Position numbers and translations under genes: made by a program
Shown: positions 25,374 to 32,492 of the stretch, piece by piece
How positions within the stretch are numbered: position 1 is the stretch's first letter
How the letters are laid out: every line of letters starts with the position of its first letter
The notes under the pieces: generated by a model
The model's input: the letters and a program-made list of their open reading frames with translations, nothing else
Databases searched by the model: none
What the model was told of the DNA's origin: nothing
Source: an uncultured Eubacteriales bacterium
GTDB taxonomy: Bacteria > Bacillota > Clostridia > Oscillospirales > Acutalibacteraceae
Assembly (NCBI GenBank): GCA_900316495.1
Contig: ONDC01000014.1
Coordinates: 1-40,885 of the forward strand
DNA length: 40,885 nucleotides
Direction of reading: 5' to 3'

Positions 25374-27110
25374 TCAATACTTCTTGCGCTCTACATAAGA
25401 GGTGTGCAGGCACTCGTGCGCCTTGTGAGAACCGGGCTTGCCGTAGAACTCATCGTACACCTTCTGGATGGAGGGATTCTGATGGGACTTGCGGATGGGC
25501 ATGTTCTTGTCGGCGTCGTAGATGGCCTTGCTGCGCAGACCCTTGACGTCCACAAAGTTGCGGACGGAAGCGGGCTGAATGGGCTGTCCGCCGCCGTTGA
25601 TGCAGCCGCCGGGGCAGCACATGACCTCGATGAAGTGGTACTTCTTCTCACCGGCTCTGACAGCGTCAAGCAGCTTTGCGACATTGCTCAGACCGGAGGT
25701 GACAGCGACGTTGACGTCCATGCCGCCCACGTGGTAGGTAGCTTCCTTGACGTCCGCCATGCCTCTGACCTCGTGGTAATCCACGCTCGGAAGATCCTTG
25801 CCCTCCAGCCAGTCGGCGGCGGTTCTGAGAGCCGCTTCCATAACGCCGCCGGAGGAGCCGAAGATCACGGCAGCGCCGGTGGAATCGCCGAGAACGGAGT
25901 CAAACGGCTCATCGGGCAGGAGGCTGAAGTTGATGCCGGCACGCTCGATCATTCTGGCAAGCTCGCGGGTGGTGAGGGCGATGTCCACATCGGGAACGCC
26001 CGCCGCGCTCTGATCGTCTCTGCCGACCTCGAATTTCTTCGCGGTACAGGGCATGACGGAAACGCAGACGATGTCCTTGGGATCGATGCCGTTCTTCTGG
26101 GCGTAATAGGTCTTGATGGTCGCGCCTTCCATCTGCTGCGGACTCTTGCAGGTGGAGAGGTTGGGAATGAAGTCGGGATAATAGGTCTCGCAGAACTTGA
26201 CCCATCCGGGCGAGCAGGAGGTGATCATCGGCAGAACGCCGCCGTTCTTGACGCGCTCGACGAATTCGTTGGCTTCCTCCATGATGGTGAGGTCGGCGCC
26301 GAAATCGGTGTCGAATACCTTGTCAAAGCCGAGTCTGCGGAGAGCGGCCGCCATCTTGCCCTCGACATTGGAGCCGATCGGCATGCCGAAGCATTCGCCG
26401 AGCGTGACTCTGACGGAGGGAGCGGTGTGAACCACTACATGCTTCTTGGGGTCTGCGATTGCGGCAAATACGTCGTCGATCTGATCCTTCTCGGTGAGAG
26501 CGCCGGTCGGACATGCGACGATACACTGACCGCAGGAGATACAGGGAACGTCGGCGAGCTTCTTCTCGAAGGCGGAGCCGATGTTGGTGTCAAAGCCTCT
26601 GGCGTTGGCGCCGATGACGCTGACAAACTGCTCACGGCAGGCGGCGACGCAACGGCGGCAGAGGATGCACTTCTTGTTGTTTCTGACCAGATGGGCAGCG
26701 GAATCGTCGATCTCGGAGGGAGTCATCGCGCCGTCGAATCTGTTCTCGTCCACGCCGTATTCGTTGCAGAGCTTCTGCAGCTCGCAGTTGCCGCTTCTGA
26801 CGCAGGAGAGACACTTCTTGTCGTGGTTGGAGAGAAGAAGCTCAAGGGTGGTCTTTCTGCTGTTGCGGACGGCAGGGGTATTGGTGAATACCTCCATGCC
26901 CTCGTTGACAGGATAGACGCAGGCGGCGACCAGTGAGCGCGCGCCCTTGACTTCTACAACGCAGATACGGCAGGCGCCGATCTCGTTGATCTTTCTGAGA
27001 TAGCAAAGTGTAGGAATTTCAATTCCGGCGTAGCGTGCCGCGTCAAGAATGGTAGAACCCTTCGGAACGGAAACTTCCACACCGTTGATTTTAATATTGA
27101 CCATATCCAT
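25374..27110 (-). CDS. hydA: [FeFe]-hydrogenase catalytic subunit, electron-bifurcating type
   Basis: A 578-residue HydA/HndD subunit that reduces protons to H2 (or the reverse). Domains in order: N-terminal [2Fe-2S] domain (CYLRK...GACRIC), a [4Fe-4S] site with one His ligand (HDKKCLSC then CELQKLC), two [4Fe-4S] ferredoxin motifs (CILCRRC and CISCGQC), then the H-cluster domain with all three signatures: TSCSPGW, MPCTAKK and MCCPGGCINGG. Length fits the NAD-linked trimeric enzymes, which oxidise NADH and reduced ferredoxin together. AAAGGAG stands 10 bases before ATG 27110. It is the last gene of hydCBA, 18 bases after hydB. No maturation genes (hydE, F, G) are in the window. Confidence 0.97.
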   Translation of the reverse strand: MDMVNIKINGVEVSVPKGSTILDAARYAGIEIPTLCYLRKINEIGACRICVVEVKGARSLVAACVYPVNEGMEVFTNTPAVRNSRKTTLELLLSNHDKKCLSCVRSGNCELQKLCNEYGVDENRFDGAMTPSEIDDSAAHLVRNNKKCILCRRCVAACREQFVSVIGANARGFDTNIGSAFEKKLADVPCISCGQCIVACPTGALTEKDQIDDVFAAIADPKKHVVVHTAPSVRVTLGECFGMPIGSNVEGKMAAALRRLGFDKVFDTDFGADLTIMEEANEFVERVKNGGVLPMITSCSPGWVKFCETYYPDFIPNLSTCKSPQQMEGATIKTYYAQKNGIDPKDIVCVSVMPCTAKKFEVGRDDQSAAGVPDVDIALTTRELARMIERAGINFSLLPDEPFDSVLGDSTGAAVIFGSSGGVMEAALRTAADWLEGKDLPSVDYHEVRGMADVKEATYHVGGMDVNVAVTSGLSNVAKLLDAVRAGEKKYHFIEVMCCPGGCINGGGQPIQPASVRNFVDVKGLRSKAIYDADKNMPIRKSHQNPSIQKVYDEFYGKPGSHKAHECLHTSYVERKKY

Positions 27111-27128
27111 TTCAGCAACACTCCTTTC

Positions 27129-28979
27129 TTACTGCTTTGAGATCGCGCCGAACTTACAGGTGGCCATGCAGGCGCCGCACTTGATGCACTTGGCGGGATC
27201 GATGACATGCGGCTGCTTGACAGCGCCGGAGATAGCTCCGACAGGACACTTTCTGGCGCAGGCGGTACAGCCCTTGCACTTGTCCGCGTCGATGACGTAC
27301 TGCAGAAGGTTCTTGCAGACGCCGGCGGGACATTTCTTATCGACGACGTGAGCGATATACTCGTCGCGGAAATAGCGGAGTGTGGAGAGGATCGGGTTGG
27401 GAGCCGTCTGACCCAGACCGCAGAGGGAATTGGCCTTGATGTAGTAGCAGAGGGATTCGAGCTTGTCGAGGTCTTCCATGGTGCCGTTGCCGGAGGTGAT
27501 CTTCTCGAGGATTTCAAGAACGGTGAATTCGAGGAAGAACTTGGCGATATCAACCATACAGCTATCCTCGTCCATGACGATCAGACCGCCGGAGCCGACC
27601 ATCGCGCCGATGGCGAGCAGGTTGTCGTAATCAAGCGGAACGTCGAAATGCTCCGCGGGAACGCATCCGCCGGAGGGACCGCCCATCTGAGCCGCCTTGA
27701 ACTTCTTGCCGTTGGGAATGCCGCCGCCGATTTCCTCGACGACCTCGCGGAGGGTGGTGCCCATCGGGATCTCCAGAAGACCGGTGTGCTTGATCTTGCC
27801 GCCGAGCGCGAAGACCTTGGTGCCCTTTGCCTTCTCGGTGCCCATGGAAGCGAACCACTCGGCGCCGTTGAGGATGATGCGCGGAATGTTGGCATAGGAT
27901 TCGACGTTGTTGAGAATGGTGGGCTTGCCGAACAGACCCTTGACCGCCGGGAACGGAGGACGGGGACGCGGCTCGCCGCGATTGCCTTCGATGGAGGTCA
28001 TGAGAGCGGTTTCCTCGCCGCAGACGAACGCGCCGGCGCCGAGACGGATGTCGAGGTCGAACTTGAAGCCTGTGCCGAAGATGTTGTCGCCGAGCAGACC
28101 CGCTTCACGCGCCTGCTGAATGGCGATGGAAAGACGCTTGACAGCGATGGGGTACTCCGCGCGGACGTAGACATAGCCCTGTGTCGCGCCGATGGCGTAG
28201 CCGGCGATCGCCATTGCCTCGATGACCACATGCGGGTCGCCCTCAAGGACCGAACGATCCATGAACGCGCCGGGGTCGCCCTCGTCGGCGTTGCAGCAGA
28301 CGTACTTCTGGTCGGCTTCGTTGGCTGCCGCGAACTTCCACTTGAGACCGGTGGGGAATCCGCCGCCGCCTCTGCCGCGCAGACCGGAATCGGTGACACA
28401 CTTGATAACATCCTCGCGGGACATCTCGGTCAGCACCTTGTTGAGAGCCTTGTAGCCGTCAACCGCTATGTATTCCTTGATATCCTCGGGATTGATCACG
28501 CCGCAGTTGCGGAGCGCGACGCGCTTCTGCTTGGCGTAGAAGGTGGTTTCATTGAGGCTCTTGATGCGGTCGCCCTCGACGGTCTCGTCATAGAGAAGCT
28601 CCTTGACGACCTTGCCGCCCTTGAGATGCTCCTCGACGATGCGGGGAATATCATCGACCTTGACGCGGGAATAGAACGAGCCTTCGGGATAGACGATCAT
28701 GATCGGACCGAGCGCGCAGAGACCGAAGCAGCCGGTGCGGACGACGTTGATTTCCTTATCAAGACCGACCTTGGCAAGCTCCTCTCTCATCTTGGCAATG
28801 AGCTTTTCACTGTCGGAAGAGGTACAGCCGGTACCGCCGCAGATCAGGACATTCTTGCGGAAGGTCTGACCCTCGTATTTCTTAGCCTCCTCAGCCGATT
28901 CACGCATCGCCACATGAACGTATTCACGGGCCTTGACCGCCTGCAGATCGGAGAAAGACTTAATTTGCAAAGTTTCCAT
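27129..28979 (-). CDS. hydB: NADH-binding flavoprotein subunit of bifurcating [FeFe]-hydrogenase
   Basis: A 616-residue HydB/HndC (NuoF-like) subunit. The first 120 residues are a thioredoxin-like [2Fe-2S] domain (CGGTGC...TGCFGLC). The flavin/NADH core follows with GRGGGGFPTG, CNADEGDPGAF and the ENRIE-like GEETALM region; the C-terminal part has the NuoF [4Fe-4S] site (SLCGLGQ) and two ferredoxin motifs (CKGCTAC, CIKCGAC). It is the site of NADH oxidation and, in this family, of electron bifurcation. ATG 28979 is preceded by GGAGG at 13 bases. It lies between hydC and hydA in the standard order. Confidence 0.97.
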   Translation of the reverse strand: METLQIKSFSDLQAVKAREYVHVAMRESAEEAKKYEGQTFRKNVLICGGTGCTSSDSEKLIAKMREELAKVGLDKEINVVRTGCFGLCALGPIMIVYPEGSFYSRVKVDDIPRIVEEHLKGGKVVKELLYDETVEGDRIKSLNETTFYAKQKRVALRNCGVINPEDIKEYIAVDGYKALNKVLTEMSREDVIKCVTDSGLRGRGGGGFPTGLKWKFAAANEADQKYVCCNADEGDPGAFMDRSVLEGDPHVVIEAMAIAGYAIGATQGYVYVRAEYPIAVKRLSIAIQQAREAGLLGDNIFGTGFKFDLDIRLGAGAFVCGEETALMTSIEGNRGEPRPRPPFPAVKGLFGKPTILNNVESYANIPRIILNGAEWFASMGTEKAKGTKVFALGGKIKHTGLLEIPMGTTLREVVEEIGGGIPNGKKFKAAQMGGPSGGCVPAEHFDVPLDYDNLLAIGAMVGSGGLIVMDEDSCMVDIAKFFLEFTVLEILEKITSGNGTMEDLDKLESLCYYIKANSLCGLGQTAPNPILSTLRYFRDEYIAHVVDKKCPAGVCKNLLQYVIDADKCKGCTACARKCPVGAISGAVKQPHVIDPAKCIKCGACMATCKFGAISKQ

Positions 28980-29038
28980 TTTTAACTATGGCACCTCCAA
29001 AATTGATTTCGCCCGGAAGGGGCGGGATGATTGTGGAA

Positions 29039-29526
29039 TTACTGTCTGTACTTGGCTATGATATCGGGGATATCCTTGGGCAGCAGACGTCCGTACACAT
29101 CGTCGTTGACGGTGAGAACGGGAGCCAGACCGCAGGCGCCGATGCAGCGGCAAGCCGTGAGTGAGAACTGTCCGTCGGATGTGCATTCCTCGGGCTGGAT
29201 CTTAAGCTCCTCGACGAGCTTGTCGAGCAGAGCGCCGGAACCCTTGACATAGCAAGCGGTGCCGAGACATACCGAGATGTTGTACTTGCCCTTGGGGGAC
29301 GGGAATAGAAGGTGGACACGCCATAGACCTTCTCGAGAGAAACTCCGAGACCGTCGGCAATCATCATCTGCACCTCGATGGGCAGATAACCGTAGATGTC
29401 CTGCGCCTTCTGAAGCACGGGCATGACAGCGCCGGGCTGAGACTTGTGCTCGGCGATGACAGCGTCGAGCTTGCTCTTCTGTTCTGCAGTGCCCTTGAAA
29501 GGCAGCGTACTGATTCGCTTCTGCAT
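29039..29526 (-). pseudogene. hydC: NuoE-like [2Fe-2S] subunit of the hydrogenase, frame-disrupted
   Basis: The first frame starts at ATG 29526 (GGGAGG, 9-base spacing) and gives a normal HydC/HndA N-terminus up to GVSTFYS. There it runs into unrelated sequence. In another frame the protein resumes with SPKGKYNISVCLGTACYVKG, followed by CRCIGACGLAP, so all four [2Fe-2S] cysteines survive, and it ends with AKYRQ at 29039. In the family STFYSQFSL-PKGKY is expected. The missing part equals about 10 bases lost between two CCC-rich stretches near 29299-29305; adding 10 restores 165 residues. The subunit should pass electrons within the HydABC complex. Either the complex is impaired or the assembly is wrong here. 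Confidence 0.88.
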
Positions 29527-29538
29527 GAAAATTTGCCT

Positions 29539-29564
29539 CCCTGCAACAAAATTATTTGCCAGGG
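29539..29564 (-). promoter_or_regulatory. hairpin overlapping the hydC ribosome binding site
   Basis: On the minus strand CCCT-G-GCAA pairs with TTGC-AGGG (8 bp, one bulge). The AGGG arm is part of the AGGGAGG ribosome binding site (GGGAGG at 29536-29541), so folding would hide it. Confidence 0.55.
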
Positions 29565-29614
29565 CGCCGTCGGGAAAACCGCGCCGCGGCATTGTTTAAA
29601 AGAATAGCATTTGC

Positions 29615-29690
29615 AAGAGCGGAGCCAGCCTGTGGCGTTTCACGGCTGCTTCCACCATGTCCTGTAACACACCGGCGGATTCGCGCTCTT
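29615..29690 (-). ncRNA. candidate structured leader RNA with three-way junction
   Basis: The 76-nt segment begins a few bases after the predicted hyd transcription start. P1: AAGAGCG/CGCTCTT (29684-29690 with 29615-29621). P2: CCGCC/GGTGG (29674-29678 with 29652-29656), extended by GTGT/ACAT with loop GTTACAGG. P3: CAGCCGTG/CAC-A-GGCTG with loop AAACGC. All helices nest without conflict. This could be a riboswitch aptamer or a short RNA. I do not recognise the class; an AAGCAGCC string recalls SRP RNA but the pairing around it does not fit. Confidence 0.5.
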
Positions 29691-29700
29691 TAACATATAA

Positions 29701-29729
29701 ATTATATCATCTCAAACAGAGTTTGTCTA
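29701..29729 (-). promoter_or_regulatory. promoter of the hydCBA operon
   Basis: On the minus strand TAGACA (29724-29729), 17 bases, then perfect TATAAT (29701-29706). Predicted start near 29694 leaves a leader of about 165 bases before hydC. Confidence 0.8.
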
Positions 29730-30090
29730 CAGTTATTTTTTGTATTTGGAATAAAATGCTAATTTTTACATTTTAGTCAAATACGCCACATCATTCTCAT
29801 TATATTGAACAATTATTAGGAAGATTCCATAAGAACCCGGCGAGGGAACATCGTTAAAAATGTGTCAAATAATACACTTATTGGTGAACGGTGAAAATCA
29901 CCAAAAATTGTGGAAAAGATTTTTTGAGAATATTTGCCGATTTAAAGGTTTAAAGTGGCAATACGTCCGAAAAATATCCATCACATTGCCGCTTTCAAAA
30001 AAATCATCAAATCCTCCGGCCACGCATATATCTTTAACCAAAAGCGGAGATTGCTCCGCGTTTCACATTTTCATGCAGGGGGATTCATGA
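29730..30090. other. AT-rich gap between hyd operon and M23 gene
   Basis: No convincing gene. A 76-codon frame (29860-30090) lacks a ribosome binding site and resembles no family. Visible items are a GGTGA/TCACC palindrome at 29884-29902 and a GCGGAG/CTCCGC hairpin at 30044-30059, about 30 bases before the M23 start codon. No sigma-A promoter is evident for the M23 gene; a sporulation sigma promoter may be used instead. Confidence 0.5.
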
Positions 30091-30927
30091 ATGAAGATCA
30101 TTGTCAAAAAGGTAACGCCGCGTCAGTCCGACGCGGGAAAGCGGAAGGGGAGAGGACTGACAGCATGTGCGGCAGCGGCGGTCATGCTGGCGGCCATGCG
30201 GTACGCATATGGGGGGAGAGCCGGCGCGTTTGATCTGCCCGAGGCAGGAAACAGCGGAGCGGAAGTCGCCGTGTCATCGCTGAAGGAGGGCGGGAGCGCG
30301 GAGAGCCTTCCTACCATTTATGACGACGAGGAGAGCGTCCCCACAACGACCGCCACCACGTTTCCCCGAAGCGGCGGCACGACTGCGGCGCGGCAGGGTA
30401 CGCAAGACAGCCTGACGGTGGACGATGAGCTGGACGACCTGCTGCTCGATGGGGAAGAGATAGACTCCGGCGTTTCGGCAAGCTACAACGGCAAATTGGA
30501 CGTCCCTTCCAACGTGCGCCTTGATCGTCTGGACTTCGGCAGCGACTTTGTGAAGCCGCTGAAAAAGGCGCGCGTCACCTCCCGCTTCGACTACCGCGTG
30601 AATCCGTACGTGTTCCACACGGGCATCGATCTGGGAGCGGCGAGCGGTTCGGACATCATGGCGATGAAGTCCGGCAAGGTGGTCAGCGCGAAGTACAGCG
30701 GCGGTTACGGCAAGGTGGTTATTATCGAGCATTCCGACGGCATACGCACATTGTACGCCCACTGCTCAAAGCTGCTTGTCAAGGCGGGGGACAAGGTAAA
30801 GAGGGGAGAGGTGATCGCCCTTGTCGGCTCGACCGGCAATTCCACCGGCCCGCACCTTCACCTTGAATTCCGCAAGGGCGGAAAAAAATACGATCCCGAA
30901 TGGGTGATAGGCGGTATCTACGGTTGA
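30091..30927 (+). CDS. membrane-anchored M23 (LytM) peptidase, SpoIVFA-like by context
   Basis: A 278-residue protein: short basic cytoplasmic start, one membrane helix (about 22-42), a low-complexity stalk, and a C-terminal M23 domain (about 155-275). The zinc and catalytic residues are all present: His176 and Asp180 in HTGIDLG, His255 and His257 in HLHLEF. It therefore could cleave peptidoglycan cross-bridges. The gene directly downstream encodes an M50 intramembrane protease. In Bacillus, SpoIVFA (a degenerate M23 protein) and SpoIVFB (M50) form such a pair and control pro-sigma-K processing; SpoIIQ is another M23 spore protein. I infer a sporulation role, with the intact active site as the difference from Bacillus SpoIVFA. 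AGGGGGA lies 7 bases before ATG 30091. Confidence 0.88.
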   Translation: MKIIVKKVTPRQSDAGKRKGRGLTACAAAAVMLAAMRYAYGGRAGAFDLPEAGNSGAEVAVSSLKEGGSAESLPTIYDDEESVPTTTATTFPRSGGTTAARQGTQDSLTVDDELDDLLLDGEEIDSGVSASYNGKLDVPSNVRLDRLDFGSDFVKPLKKARVTSRFDYRVNPYVFHTGIDLGAASGSDIMAMKSGKVVSAKYSGGYGKVVIIEHSDGIRTLYAHCSKLLVKAGDKVKRGEVIALVGSTGNSTGPHLHLEFRKGGKKYDPEWVIGGIYG

Positions 30928-30956
30928 GCTTTCTGATAAAAAACGGAAAATGCCGC

Positions 30957-31541
30957 GTGAAAATCAGCTTCTACTTCTTTGCGCTGCTGTGTCTCGCGGC
31001 GTTTCTTGACCGCGGCGGCGTTCTGCTGTGGGGGCTGTTTGCGGCGCTTCTGCATGAGGGCGGGCACATTGTTGCCATGCGGCTGACGGCGGAGGGCTTG
31101 CCGAAGGAGATCCGTCTGACGCCCTTCGGCGTGAGGATCGAAAACAGCCCCCTCGCGGAGACAGGGAGGGGGCGTCTTGGCGTGCTGGCGGCGGGCAGCG
31201 GTATGAATTTTCTGTGCGCGGCGGTGACCTTTGGCATACTGCCTTCCTTCGCGGCGGTCAGCCTTGTGCTGGGAATTCTGAATTTACTGCCCGTCGAGGG
31301 AATGGACGGCGGGGGGATACTGCTTTTGCTGTTGGAGAGAGAGAAGGAGAAAAAGCGCCTGTCGGCGAAGGCCGCGTCACGGCTGTATCGCATCGTGACA
31401 ACGGGAACCCTCTGCCTGACGGCGCTTGCGGGAGTGGCTGTTCTGCTTGCAACGGGCGGGAATGGCACGCTTCTTGGCGTTGCCGCCGCGCTCGCCGTCA
31501 GATCGGCAGGGCAACGGAGACAGCGCAGGAGGATGATTTGA
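30957..31541 (+). CDS. M50 site-2 protease, SpoIVFB-like
   Basis: A 194-residue polytopic membrane metalloprotease. The zinc motif HEGGH (His33, Glu34, His37) lies in the second membrane segment and the third-ligand motif NLLPVEGMDGG (Asn109 to Asp117) follows at usual spacing. Length and early position of HExxH match SpoIVFB, which cuts pro-sigma-K within the membrane of the outer forespore; that role is inferred from the M23 neighbour. The start is uncertain: ATG 30900 (in frame, overlapping the upstream gene, no ribosome binding site), TTG 30924 or GTG 30957. I prefer GTG 30957 because the protein then begins VKISFYFF like its relatives and a weak GGA lies upstream. Confidence 0.85.
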   Translation: MKISFYFFALLCLAAFLDRGGVLLWGLFAALLHEGGHIVAMRLTAEGLPKEIRLTPFGVRIENSPLAETGRGRLGVLAAGSGMNFLCAAVTFGILPSFAAVSLVLGILNLLPVEGMDGGGILLLLLEREKEKKRLSAKAASRLYRIVTTGTLCLTALAGVAVLLATGGNGTLLGVAAALAVRSAGQRRQRRRMI

Positions 31542-31586
31542 TTCCGGACATCCGGAAGAACCGCCCCGTGCCGACGGACATCCTGA

Positions 31587-32060
31587 TCACGGCAGAATGC
31601 CGATGACGCCCACAACGGTGCAGATCACACCGAAGATGTAAATCAGCGTCAGCTTGGTTTTTCTGAGAGCATTCGCCCTGAAATTTTCGGGCGTGCGTTT
31701 TTTGCGTCTGCCGACAACATATTTCACCCTGTCCTTCTGCAGGGTGAGCAGCGCCGAAACGCCGAACAGCGTCAGACAGAGGCAATAATAAAAGGTGACG
31801 CCGTTGCCGCCGAATATCAACCACAGCAGGGGCAGCAGGAACGGCACAATGAAGCACGCCAGATACAAAAAATAGGGAATCATATCCACCTCGTACTTCA
31901 TATTCCAGAAGAGCAGCTGCATGACGGGATTGCCGGTGTTTTGTCTGGCAATCTCCTTTTTCTTTATTTTGCAGACCTTCCGCAGCCAGATTTTTTCAAT
32001 ATACAGTCTGTAGACCGTGATCCCCAGCACAAACGGCAGCAAAAACATAAATACAGGCAT
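31587..32060 (-). CDS. small membrane protein of unknown function
   Basis: A 157-residue protein with four predicted membrane helices (about 3-20, 60-80, 84-104, 137-155) and two basic cytoplasmic loops (RKVCKIKKKEIARQ and GRRKKRTPENFR). I recognise no family. The start at 32060 is preferred over ATG 32078: it has AAAGGAA 9 bases upstream, while 32078 would lie only about 10 bases from the predicted transcription start. It is transcribed alone, from its own promoter at 32094-32122. Confidence 0.75.
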   Translation of the reverse strand: MPVFMFLLPFVLGITVYRLYIEKIWLRKVCKIKKKEIARQNTGNPVMQLLFWNMKYEVDMIPYFLYLACFIVPFLLPLLWLIFGGNGVTFYYCLCLTLFGVSALLTLQKDRVKYVVGRRKKRTPENFRANALRKTKLTLIYIFGVICTVVGVIGILP

Positions 32061-32093
32061 ATCGCATGTTCCTTTCATTCAGTCAGTCCTTGA

Positions 32094-32122
32094 ATTATAG
32101 CACAATGCGGTATGCCTGTAAA
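32094..32122 (-). promoter_or_regulatory. promoter of the small membrane protein gene
   Basis: On the minus strand TTTACA (32117-32122), 17-base spacer, TATAAT (32094-32099). Confidence 0.8.
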
Positions 32123-32147
32123 GGCTTTTTTGATATTTTTTTATCTG

Positions 32148-32492
32148 TTACAGCGAAATGCTCTTGCGGATCAGCTCCTCGTAATCCGCGGCGGGCAGAG
32201 GACGGGAGAAATAGTAGCCCTGCACTAAATCACAGCCCATGCTCTGAAGGCGCATCAGCTCGACCTTGGTTTCCACGCCTTCCGCAATGACCGCACGCTT
32301 GAGATCATTGAGCAGACGCTGTCTCAGATGCTTCTTCTCCCGCACGGAATCGTCATACACCGTGAGGAGATTGTTGAATTGTCCGCGTCCCATATTGCAG
32401 GCAATGCGCGCGTTATCATACATCTTGGCGGCGTCCATTATTCTGTTGTGCAGGAGTAAGATTTCAATGACGCGTGGGAACGTATTACACAA
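32148..32492 (-). pseudogene. remnant of a GGDEF/EAL cyclic-di-GMP protein
   Basis: A 114-codon frame directly after asnB. Its first part (AAKMYDNARIACN, VYDDSVREK, LLNDLKRA) matches the tail of a GGDEF-type domain and the linker before an EAL domain. It then jumps near 32296 straight to VIAEGVET, MGCDLVQGYYFSRPLP, the last strand and helix of an EAL phosphodiesterase. The whole catalytic part, including the EAL motif, is missing, and the N-terminus is cut at the asnB stop codon. This is a doubly deleted gene relic; the asnB insertion or a rearrangement may have removed the rest. Unlikely to be functional. Confidence 0.82.

Noticed and set aside
25233..28985. Long plus-strand frames (567 and 592 codons) over the hydrogenase genes
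   Set aside because: They mirror hydA and hydB, whose cofactor motifs are complete on the minus strand.
29056..29592. A 178-codon open frame as a full-length hydC product
   Set aside because: Its C-terminal half is out of frame and Ser/Arg-rich; the real C-terminal half with the cluster cysteines is in another frame.
29615..29690. Small SRP RNA in the hyd leader
   Set aside because: AAGCAGCC with CAGG at the right distance was tempting, but the GNRA tetraloop, the adjoining helix and the GGU/GCC pairs of SRP helix 8 are missing.
29860..30090. 76-codon frame before the M23 gene
   Set aside because: No ribosome binding site, no family resemblance, and AT-rich leader composition.
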